Positions 17,060 to 26,604 of a stretch of DNA of 64,000 nucleotides are shown here, one piece after another. This stretch comes from Humisphaera borealis. Its GTDB lineage: Bacteria > Planctomycetota > Phycisphaerae > Tepidisphaerales > Tepidisphaeraceae. The stretch is taken from assembly GCF_015169395.1 (NCBI RefSeq), contig NZ_CP063458.1, positions 4,092,001 to 4,156,000 on the forward strand, read 5' to 3'. The first letter of the stretch is position 1; each line of letters opens with the position of its first letter. The notes under the pieces are model-generated. The model saw nothing but the letters and a program-made list of their open reading frames with translations, had not been told where the DNA came from and did not search any database. The position numbers were made by a program, and so were the translations under genes.

Positions 17060-18409
17060 TTATCGAGCGGCGGGTAAGGCGTTGCCAGCGCGGTCTTGTG
17101 CGCCACCCTGGTTTCGCGATCTGCTCCGGAATGCCATCGTGCCAATGTAGGCCAGCAGGATTCCCCATGCCGCCAGCCCCCAGATCGGCGAAGGCATGGG
17201 GTAGCGACCGCGGAACTGCGAGTTCGGCGGCCAGCTGTGGCCCGGCCATTGGGCCCAGTAGTTGCACAGGACAAATGCCCCGGCGACGAAGCCGTAGGCG
17301 TTGGCCCATCGGGGACGCGACGCGAACAAAAGCGGTGCGGCGACGACCGTGTATTGGACGCCGAATCCGGGCGCCAGGACCAGGAACAGCGCGAGCGTTA
17401 CGGCACCCAGGTCATACCGATTGGCCAGGTGTCGGCCGACCGGCACTCGCCCCAGGACCGCCCAGGCTCCCACCGCCAGCAGCAGCAGATGTCGGCCCTT
17501 GAGGAAAAAGAACGCGACGAGCGGGTTGTCGCCGAGGGTGGCGTTATCGATGTTCTGAGGCGGGCCGCCGGTGGCGAGCATCAGCAGATAGGTGATGCCC
17601 CAGTTGTCAGGGTTGCTCTTGTACTGGATCGCGTTGTTGACGAAATGCTCGCCGGCGACAACGAGCATCGGCACGAACGGCAGCACGCAGACGGCCAGTC
17701 CGCCGATGAACTTTCCGCCGTCGCGCCATCTGCGGCAGGAAAGCAGGAAGACGGGGATCAGCAGAACTGGTGTCAGCTTGACATTGATTGCCGCCCCCAG
17801 CGCCAGACCACCTTTGAAGTACGCCGACTTCTCTTCCATGTAGTACGCCGACAGCAGGCAGAAGAAGGCGTAGATGTTGTCGGTGTTGCAGTGGTAGCCA
17901 CCGACAAGGATGGCGCACAAGCACCAGGCATACCCGGCAGCGGTTGCCATCGCGGCCGGACGGCCGACGCGCTTGCTCATGATCCGGAACAGCAACCAGC
18001 AGACGCCGATGTCGGCGAGAATCGACGGGAGCTTAAAGAACGTGGGAAACAGCGGCGGCCGTGCCGTTTCGATCTCCCAGAGGCTCGATGGCGCGACGCA
18101 TCGATAGACGAACATGGCCCAGTAAACCGGCAGCGGGGGGTGATTGAGCTGCGTCTCCCATGACATGGTGTAGAACAGGCCCCATCGGTTGATGTAGTAC
18201 CCGAAGACGCACCAGGTGTCGGCGTCGTTCGTGCCCCAGGTGTAGACGGCGAGCCAGACGCGCGTCGCGATACCCAGGACCGCCAGTGCCAGCCAGAAGG
18301 CGGTCCATGATCGACTGAAGCGGCCTGGCGAAGCCTGGCCGGGTGGTGTGAGCAGCAATGGATCCGATTCGGTCGGCATGATCGTCGCGCGGGCTGGCAG
18401 CCGGGCCAT
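17060..18409 (-). CDS. Polytopic membrane glycosyltransferase (GT-C-like)
   Basis: 449 residues with about ten membrane segments. Early loop residues WGTNDADTWCVFGYYI and QLNHPPLPVYWAMFVYR fit the first periplasmic loop of GT-C enzymes (mannosyl/arabinosyl transferases acting on polyprenyl-phosphate sugars), whose catalytic acid lies in such a loop. The start at 18409 follows the YfhO-like stop by 9 bp and its stop precedes the next start by 8 bp, so the three genes form an operon. It probably adds a sugar to an envelope polymer or lipid; the donor is unknown. Confidence 0.72.
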   Translation of the reverse strand: MARLPARATIMPTESDPLLLTPPGQASPGRFSRSWTAFWLALAVLGIATRVWLAVYTWGTNDADTWCVFGYYINRWGLFYTMSWETQLNHPPLPVYWAMFVYRCVAPSSLWEIETARPPLFPTFFKLPSILADIGVCWLLFRIMSKRVGRPAAMATAAGYAWCLCAILVGGYHCNTDNIYAFFCLLSAYYMEEKSAYFKGGLALGAAINVKLTPVLLIPVFLLSCRRWRDGGKFIGGLAVCVLPFVPMLVVAGEHFVNNAIQYKSNPDNWGITYLLMLATGGPPQNIDNATLGDNPLVAFFFLKGRHLLLLAVGAWAVLGRVPVGRHLANRYDLGAVTLALFLVLAPGFGVQYTVVAAPLLFASRPRWANAYGFVAGAFVLCNYWAQWPGHSWPPNSQFRGRYPMPSPIWGLAAWGILLAYIGTMAFRSRSRNQGGAQDRAGNALPAAR

Positions 18410-18418
18410 GGCCGGCTC

Positions 18419-20998
18419 TCAGGTCAGTTCGTGAGTCGTGTTCCGCCAGAAGAATGCGAGCAACAGCATGGCGATTCCCGCCACCGCCGCCAGCGCCAGA
18501 CCCCAGAAGAAGCTGCCCGGCGCATAGCGGAGTTCGAGGGTTCCCTTGCCGGCCGGCGCGACCACGCCGATCAGTGCGTGGTCGATTCGGACGATCGGCA
18601 CGGAGTCGCCGTTCCAGGTCGCCTGCCAGCCGGCGTTCCAGCTTTCGGAAACGCGAATCAGCCCGCCGCGAGAGAGGCTGGCATCGATCACCATACGGCC
18701 CGGCTGTTCCCCGGAGATCGCCGCGAGGCCCTCGGCGGCGACGCAAGTCGGGTCGGGCGTCTCCACGAACGCGAGCGAGGCAGGGTCGTGCGCCGAGCTC
18801 GCGAGGCGACGCAAACGCTCGGCTTTGTCGGCGATCAATTCGATCTGTTTCGGGATGGTCACGCGGGGCAGCGCGCGGTCATTGACGATCAGCCAGTAGT
18901 CGTCGCCGACAAATGCCAACGGCAGTCCCGGCGGCGGCGGGCCTCGCCCGACGATGTAGCGGACCCCAAGAAGGTTCGCGACCGGCCCGGGGTTTGCCGC
19001 GTTGACCGACAGAATCCGCGTGACGGCATACGGAGGCGAGACATTCTGCTTCGCCGGATCCTGTGCCAGGCGGATCAGTTCGACGGTGGGAACGGGGTCG
19101 GCGGCGTCGTAGCCGCGGATGTCGGCGATCCGATGCGCCAGCGCCAGATTCGCTGGCAGGCAATCGACGCCACACAACCGGCCGGGCTCGGCCAGCACGC
19201 GGTCCATCCAGGCGAGCCTGGGGTAGTACAGCGACGGATCGGCCTGCACGTTGACGCCGGCAGCACTCGCAATCAGTTCGACCGCCGCCACGATCGTGAG
19301 CAGCGCCGGGATTGCGGCCGTCCGGCGTCTGGCGTTCGCGGACGCGGGCGTTGCACGGACGCTGAACAGGGCGAACACCACCGTAAGGGCGGCTGCGGCA
19401 CACCCGGCGACCAGCGCGCCGTTGCGATACATGAGGCCGTACCACGTGGCCAGTTCCTCGTCGGTTGCCAGTTGTAGGCTCGCCGATACCCAGCGATCGG
19501 GCCAGAGAACCACGAACGGGTTGGTTTCCATGCCCGTTGGCGTGATCGGATAGTTGACTTCCTGAACGATGCACCAGACGGAAAGAACCACGGCGACCAA
19601 TCCCGCAAGCGCCATCGCCGATCGGGCCCCCCATTGCCGTAGCGCCTGCGGCTGTGTCAGCAGGACGTTGACGCCGATCGACGCCATCATCACCACCGAA
19701 AAACCCGTGACGAACACAAGCCGGTTGTTGCGGAGCAGCGACACCGGCGGAATCCTGAAGAGCCATTCCACGACGGGAACGCCCGCAGCCGGTACGGCCG
19801 CCAGGAACGCCAGCGCGGACCAGAAGATCATCCAGCGCCGGCGGGAGCGGTCGGCCCAGCCGATCGGCATCAGGACCAGCGCGACGAACAGCCCGGCATA
19901 TCCGACCGCGGCACCTTCGATACGGCTTCCTTCGACGCCGATGTAGACCGTACTGCGGTGCGTTGACCCGTAGATGTACGGAAGGACCATCTGGGTGAAC
20001 GCGGAGAAACCCGCGGTACGGGTTTCGGCATCGCCGGCCTGGCGTTGGGCAATGCGCAGGCTGGAGCGGAGGTAATCGATGGTCGGCAGCGTCTGCGGCA
20101 GGGACAGCAGCAAGCCGATGGTGATGCCGGCGATCGCTGCGGCCACGGGGGCGAGTGCCGACCGGGAGAGCAGGTTGCGAGCACCCACCGCCATGCCCAG
20201 GCGGAAGAAGAAGTACGCCCCACTTGCCAGCAGGACATGGCCGGCGAACGCGGCATGACCGCAGAGCAGGGCGCACGCCGTTGCAATCGCCAGCCCCGCG
20301 GCTGATCGCCCCGACGGCCGTACCACGCATCGGTCGGCCGCCCATATCACCCAGGGCAGAAAGGAGATGACGGCCGCGCCGGGGTAACCGGCCGTGATGA
20401 CCATCGCGCTGCTGAGCGGAAAGAACGCGCCACCGGCAACGGCGGCGATCCATCCCAACCCCATCGCCCGGCGAAGCAGGAGGTAGACGCCAACCCCCGC
20501 GACCAGGCTTCTCAACAGCGAGCCCCACGCGATCGCCACCGGCGACGGCCAGGCGTAGTCGAGAATGCGGTACGGCGAAAACACCTGCGTGTGGTTCGCC
20601 GCCAGCAGGGGATGGCCGCAGTAGTTGTAGGGGTTCCAGAGCGGGATTCGCCCCGATCGCACCTCATCGACGACCAGTCGCCGATGCACTTCGGTCTGAA
20701 AAACCAGGTCCGACAGCGCTCCGTCCACGGGCACCGGCGGCGGCGTTCCGTCTGCCGGACGGGGGAGGTAGTTCGTCTTGTCCGCCAGGTGATCGAGCGG
20801 GAGCAGCAGTTTCTGGCCGACGAGGGAAGGGCCGATCAGGACGAACTGTGGGATCGCGATCGCCGCGAGCAATACAAGGATGCGGATCCACCGCCGCGGT
20901 TCCCGGGCAGCGTCCGCGGCCAACGTTGCGGCCGTTGCGGTCGTCGCGACGGGCTGCGCCGAGGCGTCTGGGCGGATGTCATTTCGGCGTGCGGCCAT
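18419..20998 (-). CDS. YfhO-like membrane protein
   Basis: 859 residues. The N-terminal two thirds hold ~12 membrane helices with the first-loop pattern WNPYNYCGHPLLAANHTQVFSPYR typical of YfhO and related GT-C-fold proteins; a C-terminal extracytoplasmic domain has the family signature SESWNAGWQATWNGDSVPIVRIDHALIGVVAPAGKGTLELRYAPGSF split over two strands. A final helix ends the protein. In Firmicutes YfhO glycosylates lipoteichoic acid; in planctomycetes the acceptor is unknown. It is 60 bp downstream of the repeat-module protein genes and 9 bp upstream of the GT-C-like gene. Confidence 0.85.
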   Translation of the reverse strand: MAARRNDIRPDASAQPVATTATAATLAADAAREPRRWIRILVLLAAIAIPQFVLIGPSLVGQKLLLPLDHLADKTNYLPRPADGTPPPVPVDGALSDLVFQTEVHRRLVVDEVRSGRIPLWNPYNYCGHPLLAANHTQVFSPYRILDYAWPSPVAIAWGSLLRSLVAGVGVYLLLRRAMGLGWIAAVAGGAFFPLSSAMVITAGYPGAAVISFLPWVIWAADRCVVRPSGRSAAGLAIATACALLCGHAAFAGHVLLASGAYFFFRLGMAVGARNLLSRSALAPVAAAIAGITIGLLLSLPQTLPTIDYLRSSLRIAQRQAGDAETRTAGFSAFTQMVLPYIYGSTHRSTVYIGVEGSRIEGAAVGYAGLFVALVLMPIGWADRSRRRWMIFWSALAFLAAVPAAGVPVVEWLFRIPPVSLLRNNRLVFVTGFSVVMMASIGVNVLLTQPQALRQWGARSAMALAGLVAVVLSVWCIVQEVNYPITPTGMETNPFVVLWPDRWVSASLQLATDEELATWYGLMYRNGALVAGCAAAALTVVFALFSVRATPASANARRRTAAIPALLTIVAAVELIASAAGVNVQADPSLYYPRLAWMDRVLAEPGRLCGVDCLPANLALAHRIADIRGYDAADPVPTVELIRLAQDPAKQNVSPPYAVTRILSVNAANPGPVANLLGVRYIVGRGPPPPGLPLAFVGDDYWLIVNDRALPRVTIPKQIELIADKAERLRRLASSAHDPASLAFVETPDPTCVAAEGLAAISGEQPGRMVIDASLSRGGLIRVSESWNAGWQATWNGDSVPIVRIDHALIGVVAPAGKGTLELRYAPGSFFWGLALAAVAGIAMLLLAFFWRNTTHELT

Positions 20999-21058
20999 TT
21001 CGGGTGCGGCGGGGGGTCACGTGCCCGGCATGACGACCCCGGGTGGCCTTTGGTACGA

Positions 21059-23116
21059 CTAGCGAAGGATCAGGTCGTCCTTGTTAAACAGATCGTCCTT
21101 GTTGAGTTCCAGGGGCCTGGGCTTAGCCGGGTTCGGCTTGTCGGTATCGATTGCCTTGAGAATCGTATCGATCTGCTTCTGCGTTTCCGGACCCTGGCCG
21201 TCGCGCATCTGACGGAGAACGATGCCCGCCGCCGGACCGATGGAACGAAGCTGATCCGCGGCGCGTTCCCGCTTCTTCCAGTCGGGGTCGCCGAGGACGG
21301 CGACGATCTGGCGGATCTGTTCGACGATCGGCGCCGGTGCCGCCGGCTGCGGATGTTCGTAGGCGGCGATCGCCGTCACCGGCGCGCCAAGCGCGCCGCC
21401 CCCGCCAAGGGAGAAAGCGATCCTGTCTTGCCTGGTCCGGCCCGAGAGCGTGGCCCCGCCCCAGAGCGTGATCGTCACCTCGCCCGGCTGCACCGGACCA
21501 TCCTGGGACTGTTCGACGGGGCGAATCGCGCGGATTTCCGAGCCGTTCACTTTCAGCAGATCGAAGCCGGTTTGGATGTCGATCACGCCTGACGCGGTTG
21601 CGGAGAAGATGTCGCCGTTGCGAAACGTCAGCGTCGGGGAATCGGGCGGGGGCTCGATGTCGCCGGGCAGCAGCTGAAGGCGTTCAATGCTGGAGAGCGA
21701 CACTTTCACCATGGGCGGCGATGCGCCGTTACCGGCCGCCCCTTTGAATCGCACCTCGAGAGAGTCGCCGGGGATCAGTCCGGAAAACCTCGAGCCGTCG
21801 CGGAGGACGACTTTGTGGAAGACCTGTTCTTCTCCGGTGAAGAGGACGGCGGCGACCGTGGCGGGCGGGAGTTTCAGGTTGCCATATAGCGTGCCGACGT
21901 CGATGGCGGCGGCGGGCATTTCGACGAGCAGCCGCTGGCCGTCGCGAAGAAACAGCATGGGCTTGTCGACCTTGAACTCTTCGGGCTCGCCGGGCCGCTT
22001 GCGGCAGCCGACCTTCGCGATTTGCGAGAGCGGCACGGCGATGTTCTGCCCGCTGCTGAGCTGCAATTTCAGTGTGTCGCCGGCAAGCCGCCCGCCGACG
22101 ACTTCGCCGTCGGCCGTCACAAACAATTGCGTCGGGTAGTGGGTGCCAGCATTGACCATTCCAATGACCTGATCGGCCGGCAACTCGACGTGTCCGTGAC
22201 TGGCGGTGAGTTTAAAGACGGCGTCGGTCAGCCTGCCGCGGTACTGATCGCCGCTGCGCAGTTCGATGATGTCGGCCAGTTCGCTGCGGGGCAGCTCGAT
22301 GTTGGAAAGGACGGCGTCGCCCTTCCGAAAGTTGACGACGATGCGGCGGATGTCCTTCGGCAGGCCGGCAAGCAGGTCCTTGTCACGGCTGGTCCGCATG
22401 AAGTCGATCGCCTGGTCGTTCGTGGGCCGCATCGCCTGAAAGTGGACGACGGCGGCGGCCTGCCTGGGGAGAACCTCGACGTCATAGACCAGGTCGCACT
22501 GATCGGTGTTCGGCTGCGACGTGTAGTTGCACTGTACCTTCCCGCCGACGCCGCCACCCAGCATCGCGACGGCACGCCGGCCGTCGAAGATGCTGATGCC
22601 CAGCGGCGTGTTCTTCTTCGGATCATTGAAAGGCGTCGCGGTCTGGACACCGCCGCCCATATCGAAATTCAGTCGGAGCCGGACCCGGGCGATCTGCGTG
22701 GTGGGGTTTTCGATGACTTCGGTGTAGCGGCACCAGCCGGCCAGGGCGTTGACGGCGACCCGTCGGCTGACACGCACATCGCCGATCTGCTGTGGCGCGA
22801 ACGAGAGTTCGTTGGCCGCCGGATCGAACGCGGCGGTCTGCTGGGCGTTGAAGCTGTTGTCGTTGACCGCCAGGCGAGATGCGCCGTCGTAGAGGTCGTT
22901 CCCGCCGTCGCCGATCGTCCCGTCCTGCTGCACGTCCCAGGTGACGCCGAAGTTGTCCCGCATCACATGGGGGAGGGGCACCATTCCGGCGGCACCTTGT
23001 CCCGGCATTGGCCCGACGGCCTTGCGTGCCGACGCCGAAAGAGACAGACCGCCAACGAATGCGAAAGTCGCCAGCCACGTCAGCCGGGTGATGCTTGGGC
23101 TCACAGTTGTCCTCAC
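21059..23116 (-). CDS. Exported repeat-module protein, paralogue A
   Basis: 685 residues with a signal peptide (WLATFAFVGGLSLSASA). Residues ~45-250 are a beta-rich domain that also begins the next gene's product. Residues ~285-590 contain about six ~40-residue modules of the form x-G-D-x-hydrophobic-x-G, two strands, then a hydrophobic-Ile close (for example SGDQYRGRL...ELPADQVIGMV, and ADGEVVGGRL...VPLSQIAKVG), resembling small Sm/SH3-like barrels. The C-terminal ~80 residues look like a HEAT-type helical pair (DPDWKKRERAADQLRSIG). Clearly paralogous to its neighbour 36 bp upstream (e.g. both have VVELR/IIELR-x-GDQ). Function unknown. Confidence 0.72.
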   Translation of the reverse strand: MRTTVSPSITRLTWLATFAFVGGLSLSASARKAVGPMPGQGAAGMVPLPHVMRDNFGVTWDVQQDGTIGDGGNDLYDGASRLAVNDNSFNAQQTAAFDPAANELSFAPQQIGDVRVSRRVAVNALAGWCRYTEVIENPTTQIARVRLRLNFDMGGGVQTATPFNDPKKNTPLGISIFDGRRAVAMLGGGVGGKVQCNYTSQPNTDQCDLVYDVEVLPRQAAAVVHFQAMRPTNDQAIDFMRTSRDKDLLAGLPKDIRRIVVNFRKGDAVLSNIELPRSELADIIELRSGDQYRGRLTDAVFKLTASHGHVELPADQVIGMVNAGTHYPTQLFVTADGEVVGGRLAGDTLKLQLSSGQNIAVPLSQIAKVGCRKRPGEPEEFKVDKPMLFLRDGQRLLVEMPAAAIDVGTLYGNLKLPPATVAAVLFTGEEQVFHKVVLRDGSRFSGLIPGDSLEVRFKGAAGNGASPPMVKVSLSSIERLQLLPGDIEPPPDSPTLTFRNGDIFSATASGVIDIQTGFDLLKVNGSEIRAIRPVEQSQDGPVQPGEVTITLWGGATLSGRTRQDRIAFSLGGGGALGAPVTAIAAYEHPQPAAPAPIVEQIRQIVAVLGDPDWKKRERAADQLRSIGPAAGIVLRQMRDGQGPETQKQIDTILKAIDTDKPNPAKPRPLELNKDDLFNKDDLILR

Positions 23117-23152
23117 GTCAGCGAAGAGAAGAAGGTTCGCGCGGTCGGCTGG

Positions 23153-25204
23153 TCAGTTCCTGTCAATGATAACGTTATTCTCGATAATCCGGTTTTCGAT
23201 GAACTGTCCTCCCCGGAGAACACCCTCATGCGGGACGCCAGCGGGGGCTGCGGTGCCCGCGGCAGACTTGCCGGCGGGCTTTTCCTTCTGCTTTTCGAGC
23301 TCTTTCAGAATCGTATCGATCCGTTGCTGGGCCTCAGCCGGCTGACCATCGCGCAGGCGTTTGAGCGCGCTGATGGCGACCGGCCCGACCTGGATCAGGC
23401 CCTGCTGGGCGCGATCCCGGGCTTTCCAGTCTTCGGCTGACAGGTCCTTGATCAGCGTGGTGATCTTCGTCTCCATCTCCTTGCTCGGCGTCGGCTGCGG
23501 CTGCGTGTACTCCTGGAGCAGCGCCAGCGGGATCTTCATCTTCACCCCACCCGACAACGACACGGCCAGCTCCAGTTCCTGAAGCTGACCGGACACGCTG
23601 GAGCCGTCGAACAGGACCACCTGCACGTCGAGGCCACCTGCCTGCGGGCGTTTCAGTTCGCGAATCTCCGAGGCATTGATGGTCAGCGTGTCGAACGCGG
23701 TATCGACCTTCAGTGTCCCCGTCACCGATCCCACCAGCATGTCGTCGTTCGCGAGCTGGATTGTGGGGCTGACGTCATCAACCTCGGTGATCTTGGGCGT
23801 CAGTTGCAGGCGGGCGATCGAGCTGGCGGGGAACTTGACGACCTGCTCCGGGCCGCCGGCGTCGAGTGTCATCTCCAGCGACTCGGCCGACAGCAGGCCG
23901 GAGAACTTGCTCCCGTCGGTGAGCAGGATCTGGTGCATCGTTGTTTCATCGCTCTGCAGGACGATCGCGCCGACCTGTTCGGGCTTAAGCGTCAGCGGGC
24001 CGTAGCGGGTGGCGACCTCGAAACCTGTCTTGGGCATCTTCACGCCAACCCGCTCGCCGGACCGCATCAGGACGATCGGCTTTTCAAACACCCATTCATC
24101 AGGTTCGCCGGCGCGCTTGCGGTACCCCATGCGGTGCACCTGGCTCAGTGGAATCTTGGTGACCTGGCCGCTGGAAAGCTGCAATGACAAGGCGTCCTGT
24201 TTGAGGTTGCCGCCGAAGATCTGGCCGTCGGTCGTGACAACGAGTTGCCGCGGGCGAAACGCACCGACGTTGAGCAGCGCGATCACGCGATCGACCGGCA
24301 GTGTGACAGCGCCGTAGAAGGTGTCGAGATTGAAGCTCTCTTCCTTGAGCGTTCCCTTGAGCTGGTCACCGCCGCGAAGTTCGACCACGTCGAGGATGTC
24401 GCCACGGAGAATCTCAAGGTCGCCGACATAGCTCGCGCCGCCGGTGAAGTTGACGATCAGCTTGCGAATGTTGACGGGGATCTTCTTGAACAGGTCCGAT
24501 TCCTTGAGCTTCAGCAGGTACTGTGCACCGGCATCCTGGGTGGCGGTGCAGCCGTGCAGGTGCATCAGTGCGATTTCCTTGCCGGCTCCGACGGTAGTGT
24601 TGAAGTTGGCATTCACCACGCTGTTGCCGGGCTGGTAGTTGATGACCATCGGCGTCTTGGCGTTCTTGCCGGAGAACATCTCCATGACCGCGCCATTGCC
24701 GCTGGTCTGGGCGACCCAGGCGAACATCTGGTCTTTCTTTTTGGGATCGGGGAGCGACTGCGACGTGTTGACGCCGTAATTCAGGCTCGTCTGGATCATC
24801 GCATTCAGCGTCTGCTCCTGGTTGCTGGTGTTCTTGATGATGTCGATGTAGCGGACGGTGTTGTTTTCCTTGTCGAACATGATCCGCCGGGTGACGCTGA
24901 AGTTGGGCGAGGTCATGTTTTCAAGAAGCAATTCCCCGGTCTTCTCGTCGAGCCGGGCCATCCGGTCGCGCGACTGGGGCTGATTGCCGTTGAGGGTCAG
25001 CATGGCACCCTGCGAGTACAGCGGCTGATTCCCGGATTGTTGCAGGTAGCCGAACTGATAGACACGCCACTGATTCCCCATGTTGTCGGGAACGCTGTAG
25101 GGCAGTGGGACGTTCCCGCCGGCCGCCTTGGGTTGGGCGATGGCGGCAGCGCAAAGCGCAAGACTGAGCATTCCGGCGAGTACGGCTGGGATGGTTGGCT
25201 TCAT
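23153..25204 (-). CDS. Exported repeat-module protein, paralogue B
   Basis: 683 residues, signal peptide MKPTIPAVLAGMLSLALCAAAIAQ. Same layout as paralogue A: an N-terminal domain beginning VPLPYSVPDNMGNQW, an IRKLIVNFTGG strand just before the first module, six modules (from RGGDQLKGTL to FDGSSVSGQL) and a C-terminal HEAT-like tail (AEDWKARDRAQQGLIQVGP) ending in a Lys/Ala-rich stretch. A and B keep the same module order, so the pair arose by whole-gene duplication. Upstream of it lies a sugar-phosphate isomerase gene. The modules may bind a polymer; nothing catalytic is visible. Confidence 0.72.
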   Translation of the reverse strand: MKPTIPAVLAGMLSLALCAAAIAQPKAAGGNVPLPYSVPDNMGNQWRVYQFGYLQQSGNQPLYSQGAMLTLNGNQPQSRDRMARLDEKTGELLLENMTSPNFSVTRRIMFDKENNTVRYIDIIKNTSNQEQTLNAMIQTSLNYGVNTSQSLPDPKKKDQMFAWVAQTSGNGAVMEMFSGKNAKTPMVINYQPGNSVVNANFNTTVGAGKEIALMHLHGCTATQDAGAQYLLKLKESDLFKKIPVNIRKLIVNFTGGASYVGDLEILRGDILDVVELRGGDQLKGTLKEESFNLDTFYGAVTLPVDRVIALLNVGAFRPRQLVVTTDGQIFGGNLKQDALSLQLSSGQVTKIPLSQVHRMGYRKRAGEPDEWVFEKPIVLMRSGERVGVKMPKTGFEVATRYGPLTLKPEQVGAIVLQSDETTMHQILLTDGSKFSGLLSAESLEMTLDAGGPEQVVKFPASSIARLQLTPKITEVDDVSPTIQLANDDMLVGSVTGTLKVDTAFDTLTINASEIRELKRPQAGGLDVQVVLFDGSSVSGQLQELELAVSLSGGVKMKIPLALLQEYTQPQPTPSKEMETKITTLIKDLSAEDWKARDRAQQGLIQVGPVAISALKRLRDGQPAEAQQRIDTILKELEKQKEKPAGKSAAGTAAPAGVPHEGVLRGGQFIENRIIENNVIIDRN

Positions 25205-25328
25205 AATGGTATTCCTTCGCTCCGCCCCCTTGGATGCGCCGGGGCCTCAGATGTTTCGCGGCGTTTCAACTGTCTTCATTTCCGGGCCTTAAGCGTCCAG
25301 TTCCCGGATCCACCTGCCGCCGGCAGAC

Positions 25329-26318
25329 CTACGTTCCTTCGACGTCCATCATCTTGAGCAGAATCAGGTCCTGGATGTCGATGAGCCCGATCGGCTGATC
25401 GAGGTCATCGACGACCGGCAGTTCGTCGATTCGGTAAGGCCGCATGATCGCGATCGCCTCGCTGGCCAGCCGGTCGCCGCCGATGCGCTTGGGCTTGCGG
25501 GTCATTACGTCGCGGATCGGCTTTCGCAGGGCCGAGCCGTCGTCGTCGGTAATGAGCCGCCGAAGGTCGCCGTCGGAGAAAATCCCGCTGACCCGGCCTT
25601 GTTCGTCCACCAGGATGACCGCGCCGCTGCGTCGTTTGATCGCGCTGACCTCGTGCAGCACCTGCCCGACCGTCAGCCGGTCCGATGCCACCGGCAGGTT
25701 TTCGCCCTTGCGAAAGCTCATTGCCTCGCGAACCCTGATGAGTTTCCGGCCGAGTTGTCCCGCCGGGTGGTACAGGGCAAAGTCGTCGGCGGTAAAGTGT
25801 CGCGATTTCATCACGGTCAGGCAAAGCGCGTCGCCGAGGGCGAGCATTGCCGTGGTTGATGCGCTGGGAGCCAGGCCCAGCGGGCAGGCCTCTTCGATTC
25901 GCCCGAGTTCCACTGTCACATCCGCGAAGCGGCCGAGGCTGCTGCTCGCGCTGCCGGTAATCGCGATCACCGCGATCCCGAGCTTCTTGAGAACGCTCAG
26001 CACGCGCACAATCTCATCGCTCTCGCCGGAGTAGGAGAAGACGACCACCAGGTCCCCCTGGCGGACCGATCCGAGATCGCCGTGCACCGCCTCGGCGGGG
26101 TTTAGAAAGTGGCTGGGGGTACCGGTGCTGGAGAAGGACGCGGACAGCTTGCGGGCGACGTGCCCCGCCTTGCCGATGCCGCTGGTGAGGACCGATGCGT
26201 TGCACGCCAGGATCAAGTCGACAGCCCGGTCGAACCGGTCGTCGAGGCGGATTTTTCCAATCGCTTCGGCTTCTGCGTCCAGAACCTGCTGGGCGAACTG
26301 GCGATAGTCATTGCCCAT
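25329..26318 (-). CDS. kdsD: Arabinose-5-phosphate isomerase (KdsD/KpsF type)
   Basis: 329 residues from ATG 26318, preferred over ATG 26333 because GAGGA stands 5 nt upstream. SIS domain (~35-170) with the phosphosugar-binding stretches LTSGIGKAGHVARKLSASFSSTGTPS and FSYSGESDEIVRVL, then two CBS domains (~205-325; RSGAVILVDEQGRVSGIFSDGDLRR and DELPVVDDLDQPIGLIDIQDL). The family converts ribulose-5-phosphate to arabinose-5-phosphate for Kdo synthesis, so the organism probably makes Kdo-containing LPS or capsule. It is the first gene of a leftward run of closely spaced genes down to 14109. KpsF/GutQ paralogues cannot be distinguished by sequence alone. Confidence 0.88.
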   Translation of the reverse strand: MGNDYRQFAQQVLDAEAEAIGKIRLDDRFDRAVDLILACNASVLTSGIGKAGHVARKLSASFSSTGTPSHFLNPAEAVHGDLGSVRQGDLVVVFSYSGESDEIVRVLSVLKKLGIAVIAITGSASSSLGRFADVTVELGRIEEACPLGLAPSASTTAMLALGDALCLTVMKSRHFTADDFALYHPAGQLGRKLIRVREAMSFRKGENLPVASDRLTVGQVLHEVSAIKRRSGAVILVDEQGRVSGIFSDGDLRRLITDDDGSALRKPIRDVMTRKPKRIGGDRLASEAIAIMRPYRIDELPVVDDLDQPIGLIDIQDLILLKMMDVEGT

Positions 26319-26604
26319 GCTGGTCCTCGACATCCGGACGACGCCAAAATTGACGGCGTTTAAGGCAAGCCCCTTAGCGGGGATGATAAGAGTTCACAGA
26401 AAGAAACGGAAGCCGACGCCAACGCCGACACGACCGGTCCTTCCGTCATTCGGGCCCGGCCGGGTCGTAGCCTAATGGAATGGCGTAAATAGTCTTGCGT
26501 CAAGTTCGTTATTGGATCGCGGAGATGTACGTGTCAAACTTGTGTCCGGGTGCCTTTGGCCGCGAACGTGCGGCCGTGACGATTTGATCCTGTTGGAGGA
26601 AGCA

